Assembly: GCF_000235605.1 (NCBI RefSeq)
Contig: NC_016584.1
Coordinates: 4,322,001 to 4,386,000, forward strand
DNA from: Desulfosporosinus orientis DSM 765
GTDB lineage: Bacteria; Bacillota; Desulfitobacteriia; Desulfitobacteriales; Desulfitobacteriaceae
Direction: 5' to 3'
Length of the DNA stretch: 64,000 nt
Made by a program: the position numbers and the translations under genes. This document shows positions 8,511 through 18,310 of this stretch, in pieces. Every line of letters starts with the position of its first letter. The first letter of the stretch is position 1. A model generated the notes under the pieces. The model was not told where the DNA came from. It did not search any database and worked only from the letters and a program-made list of their open reading frames with translations.

Positions 8511-8550
8511 ACAAGCCATCGTTTCTTTGTGAACGGTGGCTTGTTCTTTT
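8511..8550 (+). terminator. Terminator of the PPOX gene
   Basis: ACAAGCCATCGTTT pairs with GAACGGTGGCTTGT (8531-8544, with G-T pairs) and is followed by TCTTTT, shortly after the stop codon at 8482. Confidence 0.7.
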
Positions 8551-8840
8551 CACTTTTTAACCGCCAGAGCGAGCAAAAAGAGCTATATCTATTCTAATTA
8601 CACTCCCAAGTATGCCCAATTCTTCTAATCCAATATAAACAGCGGGTTCCGAAGAACCCGCCGTATAAAAGTCGAATTTTTTGTCGTTCATTTCAATGAT
8701 CAGGAAACACTTTACGTTCTAAACCCTCTTCGATTTTTTGTTCCATTTCTCTAAATGAGTAGAAATAAATTCAATAATTAAGCTATCTTCCTCTTCACCT
8801 AAACTTTTGATGGGCAATGGCTACCGCAAATGCAGATCCT
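8551..8840. other. Intergenic region with a hairpin and a possible decayed coding fragment
   Basis: GCGGGTTC (8642-8649) and GAACCCGC (8654-8661) form a perfect 8-bp stem with a CGAA loop, a likely terminator for the long minus-strand operon ending at 8841. Between 8700 and 8830 the minus strand has short frames (GSAFAVAIAHQKF, then EEEDSLIIEFISTHLEKW in another frame). They look like a frameshifted fragment of something I do not recognise. Confidence 0.4.
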
Positions 8841-10181
8841 TTAACTAAGAACACATCGTTCAATAAAATCCGTAGAAACCTTACCCCTAAGGTAAAAGGG
8901 ATTGCCGAGTACTTTCAAATGAAAGGGAATCGTTGTAGAAACACCTTCGAGTTTAAACTCACTTAAGGCCTTTTCCATTCTTTTGATAGCCTTCTGCCGT
9001 GTTTCTCCCCAAACGATGAGCTTGCAAATCATAGAGTCATAATAGGGTGAAATAACAGAGCCCTGACAGACAGCACTATCAACGCGAATTCCACTCCCCT
9101 CCGGAGCCTGATACATTTCAATCATACCCGGTGAAGGCATAAAGTCCTTCTCGGGATTCTCGGCATTAATCCGGCACTCGATGGCCCACCCGGCAATCTG
9201 GATTTCTTTCTGTTTATACCGTAATGGTTCTTCCGCCGCTGAACGAATTTGTTCTTTGACAATATCAATTCCAGTAATCATTTCGGTGATTGGGTGCTCA
9301 ACTTGGATTCTGGTGTTCATCTCAATAAAGTAGAAATTATTGTTCTTATCCAACAAAAATTCTACCGTTCCTGCGCTGGAGTAATTTACCGACTTGGCTG
9401 CTTGAACTGCCGCTAATCCCATCTTCTCTCTCAATTTGGGTGAGATTACACTGGAAGGAGCTTCTTCCAGTAGTTTCTGGTGACGTCGTTGCAGCGAGCA
9501 ATCCCGTTCGCCCAGATGCACAACATTCCCATGCTTATCCGCCAGAATTTGAAATTCGATGTGACGGGCTTCTTCCAGATATTTTTCTAAATATAGTTCT
9601 GGATTGCCGAAGAACATTTGCGCTTCTTTTTGAGCACCCTGAACTGCCTCAGTTAGTTCTTCAGCATTTCGGGCAATCCTCATTCCCCGACCGCCGCCAC
9701 CAGCCGAGGCCTTGATTAGTACTGGATATCCAATCTCCTCAGCCCTGTCTGCCATCTCTTGATCGTTGTAAACTTCACTGAAACCGGGTACTACCGGAAC
9801 ACCTGCTTCTAACATGGTCTTGCGTGCTTTTGCTTTATCTCCCATTGTTTCGATAGCTTGGGACGACGGCCCGATAAACATCAATCCCAAAGATTCACAT
9901 GTCTCGGCGAATTGGGCATTTTCTGACAAGAAACCATAACCCGGATGGATTGCATCGGCACCCGTTTGAACTGCAGCCGTTAAGATATTTGAGATATTAA
10001 GGTAACTCTTTAAACTTGACGCGGGGCCAATGAAAACCGCTTCATCGGCCTCTTTGACGTGCAAAGCTTCCCTATCCGCTTCAGAAAATACGGCAACGGT
10101 TTGTATCTTTAGTTCTTTACACGCCCTAAGGACACGCAGAGCAATTTCCCCGCGATTTGCGATAAGAATTTTTTTAAACAT
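8841..10181 (-). CDS. accC: Biotin carboxylase subunit of an acyl-CoA carboxylase
   Basis: A 446-residue ATP-grasp enzyme, the normal length for a separate biotin carboxylase. It starts MFKKILIANRGEIALRVLRACKEL. The glycine-rich ATP loop KASAGGGGRGMRI and the catalytic FIEMNTRIQVEHPITEMITG are intact. It carboxylates biotin on a carrier using bicarbonate and ATP. It is the last gene of the operon that also encodes a small biotin carrier (15595-15804) and a carboxyltransferase (16636-18165), so it most likely serves that acyl-CoA carboxylase rather than fatty-acid synthesis. Confidence 0.9.
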   Translation of the reverse strand: MFKKILIANRGEIALRVLRACKELKIQTVAVFSEADREALHVKEADEAVFIGPASSLKSYLNISNILTAAVQTGADAIHPGYGFLSENAQFAETCESLGLMFIGPSSQAIETMGDKAKARKTMLEAGVPVVPGFSEVYNDQEMADRAEEIGYPVLIKASAGGGGRGMRIARNAEELTEAVQGAQKEAQMFFGNPELYLEKYLEEARHIEFQILADKHGNVVHLGERDCSLQRRHQKLLEEAPSSVISPKLREKMGLAAVQAAKSVNYSSAGTVEFLLDKNNNFYFIEMNTRIQVEHPITEMITGIDIVKEQIRSAAEEPLRYKQKEIQIAGWAIECRINAENPEKDFMPSPGMIEMYQAPEGSGIRVDSAVCQGSVISPYYDSMICKLIVWGETRQKAIKRMEKALSEFKLEGVSTTIPFHLKVLGNPFYLRGKVSTDFIERCVLS

Positions 10182-10199
10182 CTCGTCTCCTTTTCTCGT

Positions 10200-11783
10200 T
10201 CAACCGCCTGTCGCACCTGGAGGTGCCTCCTCTGTCTCTGGCAAAAGCTCATCAAGCTTAAACTTCTGGATCTTACCACTGGGTGTCTTAGGAAGAGCTG
10301 GACAAAATACATATCGCCTAGGCCGTTTAAACGCTGCCAGTTTGTCGGAGCGCAGCAAGAATTCATTCAATTCCTCGGCAGTAAGACCAGGACGCTTGGG
10401 AACCACAAACGCTGCAACTATTTTACCCCACTTGTTGTCCGGCAGACCTCTTACTGCTACTTCCACGATATCTGGGTGTGAATAGAATACATCCTCCACT
10501 TCCCTTGGATAGATGTTTTCTGCCCCGGAAATAATCAGGTCATCTGCCCGATCTGTGATCCAGATATACCCTTCCTCATCGATCTTCGCTAAGTCACTGG
10601 AGTGATACCAGCCTTTATACAGAGCTTTTTCCGTAGTCTCAGGGCGATTGTGGTAACCAACCATCATACACGGCCCTTTCACGATGACCTCTCCTACCTC
10701 ACCCGGCTTAACCACATCGTCCGGTTCGGATGGCACCCCTTCTCTGACCCTGACAACTCTCACCTCATGGTTCAGCAAGGCTTTACCGGCAGCACCGGCC
10801 TGGGCCATTTGCTCATTCGGGTAAAGGACTGTCACAGCAGGTCCTAACTCGGTCATACCATAATACTGGATCAATTCAGCTCCGAAGGCCTCATGGCATT
10901 TCAAAACCATAGCCGGGGCCATAGCTGCCCCGCCATAGCCGATGAGGCGCAGAGAGGACAGGTCAAACTCCTGGTAATTAAGCTGCAGGAGCATATTTAA
11001 CATGGTAGGAGCTCCGAACATTACGCTGATCTTATTTTGTTCAATAGCGCTCAGTACCTGTTGGGGATCGAAATGATGCAGTATCACATTGCATGCCCCG
11101 ATATGAACCCTCGGCAGGAAAAGACAGTGCAGCTCGGCTGAATGATTGAGCGGCGCGGCACACAATCCCCGATCATGACAGGTAAGCTTCTGATCGCTGA
11201 TCATCACCATATTTTGTTCTACCATATCCCTGTGCCGGTGAATAACACCCTTTGGCTGCCCCGTGGTGCCGCTGGTATACATCATAATGTACCAATCGTC
11301 CTGCTTCACTTCCACATCGGGGCGTTCCGATGGGAATTCTGCAAAAAAATCATAAAAGGATTGGGCGAATTCAGGGACAGTTTCGTCAACGTAAAGATAT
11401 AATTGTAAACCGGGTACCTGTACCTTAGCAACTCTTACCTGTTCTGCGGTCGCGCGCTCAAACACCACTGCTTTAGAGCCGGAGTCCTTGAGAATATAAG
11501 CCAGTTCACTTGCGGCTAAGCGAAAATTTATGGGATTAAAGACCGCTCCAATTTTGGCGGCGGCAAACAACGTAGTCACAAATTCACTGGTGTTAAACAG
11601 AAAGACTGACACCACATCCCCTTTGCCAATTCCACTGGCTATTAAGGCATGCCCCAGCTTATTAACCCGCTCATCCCACTCCCGATAGCTCCAGGACTGC
11701 CCCTTGGCCGGATAAACCAATGCCTGCCGCTCAGGATATTTGTCTACCGTGAGCTCGAACATTTTTCCGATCGTAGGATACAT
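10200..11783 (-). CDS. AMP-forming acyl-CoA synthetase
   Basis: A 527-residue ANL-superfamily ligase. The P-loop-like motif YTSGTTGQPKGV, YGMTELGP and the late motifs HSSDLAKIDEEGYIWITDRADDLIISG and KTPSGKIQK (catalytic Lys) are all present. It converts a free carboxylic acid to acyl-CoA with ATP. ATG 11783 follows AAAGGAG. It sits beside a second ligase, which suggests two acid substrates or a chain-length split; the acid cannot be read from sequence. Confidence 0.88.
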   Translation of the reverse strand: MYPTIGKMFELTVDKYPERQALVYPAKGQSWSYREWDERVNKLGHALIASGIGKGDVVSVFLFNTSEFVTTLFAAAKIGAVFNPINFRLAASELAYILKDSGSKAVVFERATAEQVRVAKVQVPGLQLYLYVDETVPEFAQSFYDFFAEFPSERPDVEVKQDDWYIMMYTSGTTGQPKGVIHRHRDMVEQNMVMISDQKLTCHDRGLCAAPLNHSAELHCLFLPRVHIGACNVILHHFDPQQVLSAIEQNKISVMFGAPTMLNMLLQLNYQEFDLSSLRLIGYGGAAMAPAMVLKCHEAFGAELIQYYGMTELGPAVTVLYPNEQMAQAGAAGKALLNHEVRVVRVREGVPSEPDDVVKPGEVGEVIVKGPCMMVGYHNRPETTEKALYKGWYHSSDLAKIDEEGYIWITDRADDLIISGAENIYPREVEDVFYSHPDIVEVAVRGLPDNKWGKIVAAFVVPKRPGLTAEELNEFLLRSDKLAAFKRPRRYVFCPALPKTPSGKIQKFKLDELLPETEEAPPGATGG

Positions 11784-11813
11784 AGGACTACTCCTTTCTA
11801 TGAAGGCGATTGT

Positions 11814-13406
11814 TCAAGTACTGGAAGAGAGAACATTATCCTGAGAGTTTTCCAGAAAGTGATCTCTGAATTTTTGTCTAATCTGAAATTTCTGAATTTT
11901 TCCGCTAGAATTAACCGGCAATTCCCCGACGATAATAACATCCTTAGGGACCTGGAACTTTGCCAAGCGCTCTTTGCAATGTCCGATGATTTCCTCTTTG
12001 GTGACATTTTCGCCGGGCTTAGGGACGATAAAAGCTGTAACAGCCTCGCCCCAGCGAAGGTGGGGCAGACCAACAACGACTGCATTAGCGACTTTGGGAT
12101 GGGCCATAATCACAGATTCCACGAGAATCGACGGAACGTTTTCGCCCCCGGATTTAATAAGGTCCTTTTTCCGATCGACGAAGATAAGCAAACCATCTTC
12201 ATCAAACTTGCCCAGGTCACCCGTATGGTGCCAGCCAAATGCCCTGGTTTGATTCGTTTCCTGTTCATTTTTCCAGTATTCCACCATAACCGACGGACCT
12301 CGATGAACTATTTCTCCGACCTCGCCTTTACCGAGAATATTCCCCTCTTCGTCCATGATCTCTGTATCAATGATCAAACTGGACTCACCCCAATAAGGTC
12401 CGAGCTTTGTTAACTGATATTCCGGCTTAAACGATAAAGTCGCTGGGCACATCTCTGTCTGACCGGTAGCCAAAGCAAACTCGGCATTAAAATACTCGAT
12501 GCCTTTCTTTAAGGACACCTGGTCCATGGGGGCAATAGCATAGAGACAAAAACGAACGGTTGTGAACTGTTCCGGTTTAACGTAAGGCGAGGCCATAATC
12601 GCCCTGTACATCATGGGAAGCAAAAAGACCCAGTTAATCTTTTCCCGAGCCACAGTCTCAGCAAATTGTTTCGGATCAAATTTCCGGAAAATCACCTGAG
12701 TTCCGCCCATATTAAGACAAGAGAAACTCAAGATAAATTGGGCAATGTGAAACAACGGAAGAACAGAAGTGGACACATCGGTTGACGAAAGTTTAAGTTC
12801 TAAAGCATTAGCCAAACTCGTCGTAAAAATACTAAGATTGGACTGGACCACTCCTTTGGGTTTCCCGGTCGTCCCGCTGGTATACATTATTAACACGGGG
12901 TCACGATCTTTGATCAAGACCTGAGGCTCGATCCCATTCTCGCTGATACAATCCTTAAATCCAGGGCAGTTCTCCACGTCTCCTTCCAGAATCACTATGC
13001 GGTTCTGCCAGGCTGGGCTTTGGGAGAGATCTGGTAGTTTAGGAAACAAAACCTGATCAACAAAAATGAATTGACTCTCTGAATGCTCAATAATGTAATG
13101 GATATCCTGAGCAGACAAGCCGAAATTAATAGGAACCCAAACCAACCCGGCTTTAAAGATTCCGAAATAGCAGGTTATGAAGTCTATGGAATTGAGGCCG
13201 AGGACTGCGACTTTATCACCCTTTTGCAATCCCTTAGCCAGGAGATAATTGGCAAATCGGTTCGCCCGTTCATTTAAATCCTTAAAGGTGATCCTATTAT
13301 CCCCGTCGATCAAGGCCACTTTGCTGGGATACTTACGGCTTACCCTTCTTAAAATATCCCCTGCTGCTATTCTGGAAATCAGATTGTAATTCAGATCCCC
13401 GTCCAT
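11814..13406 (-). CDS. AMP-forming acyl-CoA synthetase, second copy
   Basis: About 530 residues, ANL superfamily, with YTSGTTGKPKGVV, ATGQTEMCPA, HHTGDLGKFDEDGLLIFVDRKKDLIKSGGENV and NSSGKIQKFQI carrying the catalytic Lys. It is clearly diverged from the neighbouring ligase rather than a recent duplicate. The start is ATG 13406 or GTG 13409, behind GGAGG. It is cotranscribed with two acyl-CoA dehydrogenases and a carboxylase, so it probably activates the acid that feeds them. Confidence 0.88.
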   Translation of the reverse strand: MDGDLNYNLISRIAAGDILRRVSRKYPSKVALIDGDNRITFKDLNERANRFANYLLAKGLQKGDKVAVLGLNSIDFITCYFGIFKAGLVWVPINFGLSAQDIHYIIEHSESQFIFVDQVLFPKLPDLSQSPAWQNRIVILEGDVENCPGFKDCISENGIEPQVLIKDRDPVLIMYTSGTTGKPKGVVQSNLSIFTTSLANALELKLSSTDVSTSVLPLFHIAQFILSFSCLNMGGTQVIFRKFDPKQFAETVAREKINWVFLLPMMYRAIMASPYVKPEQFTTVRFCLYAIAPMDQVSLKKGIEYFNAEFALATGQTEMCPATLSFKPEYQLTKLGPYWGESSLIIDTEIMDEEGNILGKGEVGEIVHRGPSVMVEYWKNEQETNQTRAFGWHHTGDLGKFDEDGLLIFVDRKKDLIKSGGENVPSILVESVIMAHPKVANAVVVGLPHLRWGEAVTAFIVPKPGENVTKEEIIGHCKERLAKFQVPKDVIIVGELPVNSSGKIQKFQIRQKFRDHFLENSQDNVLSSST

Positions 13407-13421
13407 CACCAGTCCTCCCTT

Positions 13422-14405
13422 CTATTTTCCATAGAGAATCAATAACATTCCATCCCGCCAAAATCTTTGTACCGGGTATTCCCGCATATATCCGCTCCCA
13501 CCGTGAACCTGCAAGGCGATATCTGTAATTTGCTGTACATAATCGAACCCAACTCGTTGTAGTTCTTTTCCCTCACCTGTAATCTTGCTTCCCCGGGAGA
13601 AATACTCCGTTAATTCTGCGAAGGCAATGTTCACCACTTGATATTTGCTGTAGGCATCCGCCAAATAGTGTTTAATCGCTTGAAAGTCCCAAATCTTTTG
13701 GCCAAATTGTACTCTCTCGGTGACGAACTTATAACCCGCCTTCAGGGCCATATTCATTAACCCAACGGTACAAGCAATGGTCAGAAATCGTTCCAGATCC
13801 TGCACAGCCTCGAAACCTGGTTTACTCAGTTTCCCCAGGTAGATACTGTCTTGAAGCTCCTCCTCCCCTATTGCCCAGCGAATCTCTTTCAGACCGGACC
13901 ACCCAAACCTTTCCACAGACTGGCTGTCGACGGGCAACGTCAATCTAAGGGAAACTCTAAAACCCATTTCCTCGTCTCCATCGAGAATGAAATACTTCTC
14001 TTCCCCTGAACCAAATGATAGGGGGTAGACCCTATCGCCGGACGAGAGATTATGCCACGGCCAGTTTACATAAGCTTCACCCTTGACGATGCTCGCTGCC
14101 AACGCTTCTTTTGCTTCACTTGAATCTTCAAGTTCGTTAAGTACCGTCAGATTTACGGCTAGCTGCCAAAGGATAGCTAAGGCTAAGGAAAGATGGCTGC
14201 TTTTTGTAAAGATTTGAGCCATATTTTTGAGAAGCAGGGGCTTATCAACGTCCTCCAGCATGATCACTTCTGTAAATCCCAGCTCAGCCAACTTTTTGTA
14301 TACACTCTGAAAATAGCCCCAGGAAATTTCCGTTTGTTCATTTAACTGCATTTCGCTTTTCACAAAGCGGTCCAATGTCTCCTGATAAATTGACACTTCA
14401 CTCAT
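13422..14405 (-). CDS. Short acyl-CoA dehydrogenase-like protein lacking the usual C-terminus
   Basis: About 327 residues, against about 380 for the family. The last domain is recognisable (RVQFGQKIWDFQAIKHYLADAY, QVHGGSGYMREYPVQRFWRDGML) but the protein stops at LILYGK, before the YEGTSEIQ segment that closes normal members. DLERF in helix G places a Glu where isovaleryl-CoA dehydrogenase has its catalytic base, so activity is not excluded. ATG 14405 has GGAGGGC upstream. It sits directly downstream of a full-length paralogue and may form a hetero-oligomer with it. Confidence 0.75.
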   Translation of the reverse strand: MSEVSIYQETLDRFVKSEMQLNEQTEISWGYFQSVYKKLAELGFTEVIMLEDVDKPLLLKNMAQIFTKSSHLSLALAILWQLAVNLTVLNELEDSSEAKEALAASIVKGEAYVNWPWHNLSSGDRVYPLSFGSGEEKYFILDGDEEMGFRVSLRLTLPVDSQSVERFGWSGLKEIRWAIGEEELQDSIYLGKLSKPGFEAVQDLERFLTIACTVGLMNMALKAGYKFVTERVQFGQKIWDFQAIKHYLADAYSKYQVVNIAFAELTEYFSRGSKITGEGKELQRVGFDYVQQITDIALQVHGGSGYMREYPVQRFWRDGMLLILYGK

Positions 14406-14419
14406 AGTTCTGCCCTCCA

Positions 14420-15568
14420 TTACGCTAAATTCAGATCTTTAGCGATCACTTCCAACATGATTTCATCCGTACCCCCGCCAATTCGGTACACGCGGGAATC
14501 ACGCCAGATTCGTTCGAAGACATTGTCCTTTTTTACACCCAAAGGTCCCGCGAGTAAGAGCAATTGCTCGGCAACCTGGTAGGCCAGCCTTGCACAGTGA
14601 TATTTAGCGATGGAGACAAGCTGAGTATCATAGTTGCCATCTATAAACTTCTTAACAAGTCCGTAATTGAACAGTTTGGCTGTGTCAACACTCGCCTTAA
14701 GCCCCTCAATCTCTGGCGCAGCTTTCTCCGAAATGCTCTTCCAAGCAGGATCTTCCCTGGTTAGCTCATCCCATGTTTCCAATAAGTAACCGGCATACCC
14801 CAAGGCCCCTGCTGCCCCAATCAGTCGTTCTCCCTGAAGCTCCCACATGATTTCGTAAAAACCCTTTCCCTCTTGTCCTAACAAATTTTCCTCAGGCACC
14901 TCGACATCTTCAAAGCTAAGAAGAGCCGTATCTGAAGAACACATTCCTAATTTGTTAAGTTTCTTACTCACGGTTACACCCGGTGAATCCAGATCTACAA
15001 TAATTAAGGAAATCCCTTTAAAACCTGGGCCAGGGTTTGTTCTGGTTACTAAAACGATGTAGTCAGCCGTGGGACCATTGGTAATAAACGTTTTACTCCC
15101 GTTGATCACCCATTTTCCGTTCTTCTTAACCGCACTTGTCTTAATCGAGGCGACATCCGAACCGTGGTCCGGCTCGCTGATCCCGATGGCACCTAATTTT
15201 TCACCTTGGATAGCCTTCGTAAAGTAGTTAGCGATCTGGGCCGGTGTACCAAACTGCAGAATAGGCGGGTTGGCCATATCCGTCTGAACTGCTATTCCCA
15301 AGGGGAATCCTCCCGCTCCACAATGCGCTAATTCTTCCATTAGAATGATGTTCATAAAATAATCTCCGCCGTATCCTCCCACCTCTTTAGGGTAACGCAG
15401 ACCAAGAAAACCCCTTTTCCCCATCTCCCGCAGAATTTCTTTCGGAAAGAAACCCTCTTCCTCCCAATCGTTAATGCAGGGAGTGATGCATTGAGCTACA
15501 AAACCCCTAATTTCTTCACGCAATCTCTCATGTTCTTGGGAAAAGTAGGAATTAAAAACATCTTTCAT
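14420..15568 (-). CDS. Acyl-CoA dehydrogenase
   Basis: About 382 residues, FAD-dependent. It has GAIGISEPDHGSDVASIKTSA (flavin and substrate contacts), WVINGSKTFITNGPTADY and a C-terminal YRIGGGTDEIMLEVIAKDL. The C-terminal catalytic Glu position is Gly, but GERL in helix G supplies a Glu as in isovaleryl-CoA dehydrogenase. It forms the alpha,beta double bond of an acyl-CoA. The start is placed at ATG 15568 behind GAGAGG rather than at upstream in-frame codons overlapping the biotin carrier gene. Confidence 0.87.
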   Translation of the reverse strand: MKDVFNSYFSQEHERLREEIRGFVAQCITPCINDWEEEGFFPKEILREMGKRGFLGLRYPKEVGGYGGDYFMNIILMEELAHCGAGGFPLGIAVQTDMANPPILQFGTPAQIANYFTKAIQGEKLGAIGISEPDHGSDVASIKTSAVKKNGKWVINGSKTFITNGPTADYIVLVTRTNPGPGFKGISLIIVDLDSPGVTVSKKLNKLGMCSSDTALLSFEDVEVPEENLLGQEGKGFYEIMWELQGERLIGAAGALGYAGYLLETWDELTREDPAWKSISEKAAPEIEGLKASVDTAKLFNYGLVKKFIDGNYDTQLVSIAKYHCARLAYQVAEQLLLLAGPLGVKKDNVFERIWRDSRVYRIGGGTDEIMLEVIAKDLNLA

Positions 15569-15594
15569 AACTCTACCTCTCTTTTCTCGCGTCA

Positions 15595-15804
15595 TCATTC
15601 TCCTTCAAACAACAACTGCCCCTCTTGCACAAACTCTTCTAATTGACAAACTACTTTCGTAATAACCCCAGTGCTCTCCGACTTAAGGTCAATCAGCATC
15701 TTCATGGATTCAATAACCGCTACCACATCTCCGGCGTTCACCAGTTCCCCTTCTTTAACCCGAATATCATTAATCAAGCCGCTCATATTCGCCAGAATTT
15801 TCAT
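15595..15804 (-). CDS. Small biotin carboxyl carrier protein
   Basis: A 69-residue biotinyl domain. The biotinylation motif is ESMKM with Lys35, and a second half-repeat (GVITKVVCQLEEFVQEGQLLFEG) completes the barrel. The Ala of the usual AMKM motif is Ser, as in some acyl-CoA carboxylase carriers. Unlike AccB it has no N-terminal extension. It lies between the dehydrogenase and hydratase genes and carries CO2 from the biotin carboxylase to the carboxyltransferase of this operon. Confidence 0.88.
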   Translation of the reverse strand: MKILANMSGLINDIRVKEGELVNAGDVVAVIESMKMLIDLKSESTGVITKVVCQLEEFVQEGQLLFEGE

Positions 15805-15837
15805 CGTTTCTACCTCCTAGTAATAGCTTATCAATCC

Positions 15838-16623
15838 TTAGGCTCCCGTAAAGTTTGCCGGACGCTTTTCCCTAAATGAGCTGATCCCTTCTTTTAAGTC
15901 CTGACTTGTAAAGGAAATAATCCGGTAAACCCCCATGATTTCCATCATCTTATCCAGGTCGACCTCTCTGTTTAGGTTATGAATCTTTAACGCCAGATCC
16001 ATGGTTAGGGGACTTAAACGAACATACCGTTCGCCAAATTCCCAGAGAGTATGTTCCAGGGTTTCGGCCGGTACGACCTTATTGACCAGGCCGAACTCTA
16101 AGGCTTGCTTGGCCGTAAACCTTTCAGCTGTCAACATGAGTTCTAAGGCTTTCTTACTTCCCACCGCTTCCTTAATGATGGGATAAATCACAAACGGAGC
16201 GAGGCCAAGGTTAATTTCTGTAAGTCCAAATACTGCTTGATCAGAGGCCACTACCAGATGCCCGGCAGCCACTAACCCTACTCCCCCTCCAAAAGCAGCT
16301 CCATTGACTCCAATGATTAAAGGCTTATGCAATTCATTGATACTCTTAAAGATTTCTAAGTTCTTCTGTAAACGCACGTAGTGTTGGGCCGGCGAAAGCT
16401 CTATATCCTTCTCAAAGGCCTTTAAATTCCCCCCCGCCGAAAAAACATCCCCCACTGCCGATAACAAAATTACCTTAATCTCATCCCGTTCATTTAAACC
16501 GCGTAAGAGTTCTGTCAGTTCCCCGGCTAACTCGTCAGTTAAACTATTTTTTTGTTGGGGATTGTTAAGCTTTAAATAGGCGATCCCCTCTTTTTCTTCA
16601 TAGATAAGGTAGTCACACTTCAT
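15838..16623 (-). CDS. Enoyl-CoA hydratase/isomerase family protein
   Basis: A 261-residue crotonase. Oxyanion-hole segments SAVGDVFSAGGNL and NGAAFGGGVGLVAAGHLVVAS are present, with FGLTEINLGLAPF after them. In this operon the expected step is hydration of the carboxylated product (for example a glutaconyl-type CoA) or of the enoyl-CoA. The family also includes isomerases and lyases, so the exact reaction is open. ATG 16623 follows GAGGTGAGG. Confidence 0.85.
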   Translation of the reverse strand: MKCDYLIYEEKEGIAYLKLNNPQQKNSLTDELAGELTELLRGLNERDEIKVILLSAVGDVFSAGGNLKAFEKDIELSPAQHYVRLQKNLEIFKSINELHKPLIIGVNGAAFGGGVGLVAAGHLVVASDQAVFGLTEINLGLAPFVIYPIIKEAVGSKKALELMLTAERFTAKQALEFGLVNKVVPAETLEHTLWEFGERYVRLSPLTMDLALKIHNLNREVDLDKMMEIMGVYRIISFTSQDLKEGISSFREKRPANFTGA

Positions 16624-16635
16624 ATCCTCACCTCT

Positions 16636-18165
16636 TTATACCGGATGAATCGGATTGTTCTTCTTGGGCCAGACTCGTTCTTTGCCGCGATAGGCCTCTA
16701 AACGATAGGAAAGTTGATCCCTAATCCCTTCGAAACTAATTATTTGATCCACAATCAGCTCCGAGGCTAAGTCATAAATATTGATATTGTCCGCATATTC
16801 TTCCTTCTTCTTATTCACAAAAGCCAGTCTGGCCTCTCCTTCCAGCTCGGCAATTTTATTGGAATAGACCGCTTTAACCGCTGCTTCCGGACCCATCACC
16901 GCAATGAGAGCGGAAGGCAGCGCCAGCACGGAGTCAGTGCCAAACGCCGGTCCGGCCATAGCATAGAGACCTGCTCCATAGCATTTGCGCACGATAAGCG
17001 TAAGCTTGGGGACTGTCGCTTCAGAAACCGCTGAAATCATCTTGGCTCCATGCCGGATTATTCCTGCCCGCTCCACCTGAGATCCCACCATGTAACCTGG
17101 TATATCCGCAAGAAAAACCAACGGAATGTTGTAAGCATTACACAACCAAATAAACCTTGCACCCTTATCCGAGGAATCCACAAATAATGTTCCGCCTTTA
17201 ATCTTGGGCTGGTTGGCTATGATTCCGATAACTTCACCCTTGATTCTGGCCCAGCCTGTGATGAGCTCCTGGGCAAACAAGGCTTTGTACTCCAAAAAAC
17301 TGCCTTTGTCGACAATCCGCTCGATTAATTCCTTCATATCAAAGGGCTGATTCTGGTTAGGGGGTATTATTTCTGAAATAGACCTTCCCTGACCAGGTTC
17401 CTCAGGGACAGCCGCCGCCGGTTTCACGAGGTAACATTGCGGAAAATAGGCAAAATAGTTCTTACAGATTTCAATGGCCTGAGTGTCATCTTTAGCCAGA
17501 ACATCGCCTAGCCCACTCACTGTGCAGTGCATACGCGCTCCGCCCAACTCCTCCAGAGACACTTTTTCCCCGATGACTGCTTCCACCATACGCGGAGACC
17601 CTAAAAAGGCACTGGCTTTGCCTTCCACCATGATTACTAAATCACTGAAGGCAGGAACATAAGCGGCACCCGCCGGAGAGGCTCCGAAAAGAATCGTGAT
17701 TTGCGGGATAATCCCGGATAATTTCACCTGATTGTAAAAAACTTTGCCGCCGTGATTTCTTCCAGGGAAGACAACTTTTTGGTCCGTAATTCTGGCTCCT
17801 GCCGAATCGATGAGGTAAATGATCGGGAGCTTCATAGCAAGGGCTTTTTCCTGGAGGAATAAGATTTTTTGCACAGCCTTAGCTCCCCACGACCCCGCTT
17901 TGACGGTAAAGTCTGCGGCAGAGAAACAAACCGGCCTGCCGTTAATCTTGGCCATACCCACAATATTGGCATCTTCGGGAAGCTCCGGGTCCAGACAGTT
18001 ACTAAACGTCCCTTCTTCTAAAATCGAACCCTCATCAAACAGTAACCTCAACCGCTCACGGACAAAAAGCTTGTTTTCTTCTTTAAGTTTCTGATGATAC
18101 TTTTCTGGTCCCCCTTTATGAATTCTCTCGACTTCCTTTAAATACTTAGCCTGTCTTTCATCCAT
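16636..18165 (-). CDS. Acyl-CoA carboxylase carboxyltransferase subunit
   Basis: About 509 residues with both carboxyltransferase halves. The first has DSAGARITDQ and FGASPAGAAYVPAF (oxyanion holes). The second has FVDSSDKGARFIWLCNAYNIPLVFLADIPGYMVG. This is the pattern of PccB/MccB/AtuC-type enzymes, which move CO2 from biotin to acyl-CoA. The start is placed at ATG 18165 (MDERQAKYL) after GAGGCGA; the 42 codons upstream do not look like family sequence. The AtuA neighbours suggest a branched 2-enoyl-CoA (methylcrotonyl- or geranyl-type) substrate. Confidence 0.85.
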   Translation of the reverse strand: MDERQAKYLKEVERIHKGGPEKYHQKLKEENKLFVRERLRLLFDEGSILEEGTFSNCLDPELPEDANIVGMAKINGRPVCFSAADFTVKAGSWGAKAVQKILFLQEKALAMKLPIIYLIDSAGARITDQKVVFPGRNHGGKVFYNQVKLSGIIPQITILFGASPAGAAYVPAFSDLVIMVEGKASAFLGSPRMVEAVIGEKVSLEELGGARMHCTVSGLGDVLAKDDTQAIEICKNYFAYFPQCYLVKPAAAVPEEPGQGRSISEIIPPNQNQPFDMKELIERIVDKGSFLEYKALFAQELITGWARIKGEVIGIIANQPKIKGGTLFVDSSDKGARFIWLCNAYNIPLVFLADIPGYMVGSQVERAGIIRHGAKMISAVSEATVPKLTLIVRKCYGAGLYAMAGPAFGTDSVLALPSALIAVMGPEAAVKAVYSNKIAELEGEARLAFVNKKKEEYADNINIYDLASELIVDQIISFEGIRDQLSYRLEAYRGKERVWPKKNNPIHPV

Positions 18166-18310
18166 CGTTATCGCCTCGTTTCTTAATAAGGTCTTGGTGC
18201 TGCGGTGACACGAAGACACTGTCTTCGCACGAATTAGCTTTTCTTGCAGGATGTGGCGAAACTGCCCGACCCCAAGAGCACTCTTTTTCATCCTCTGCTG
18301 GTGGATCTAG

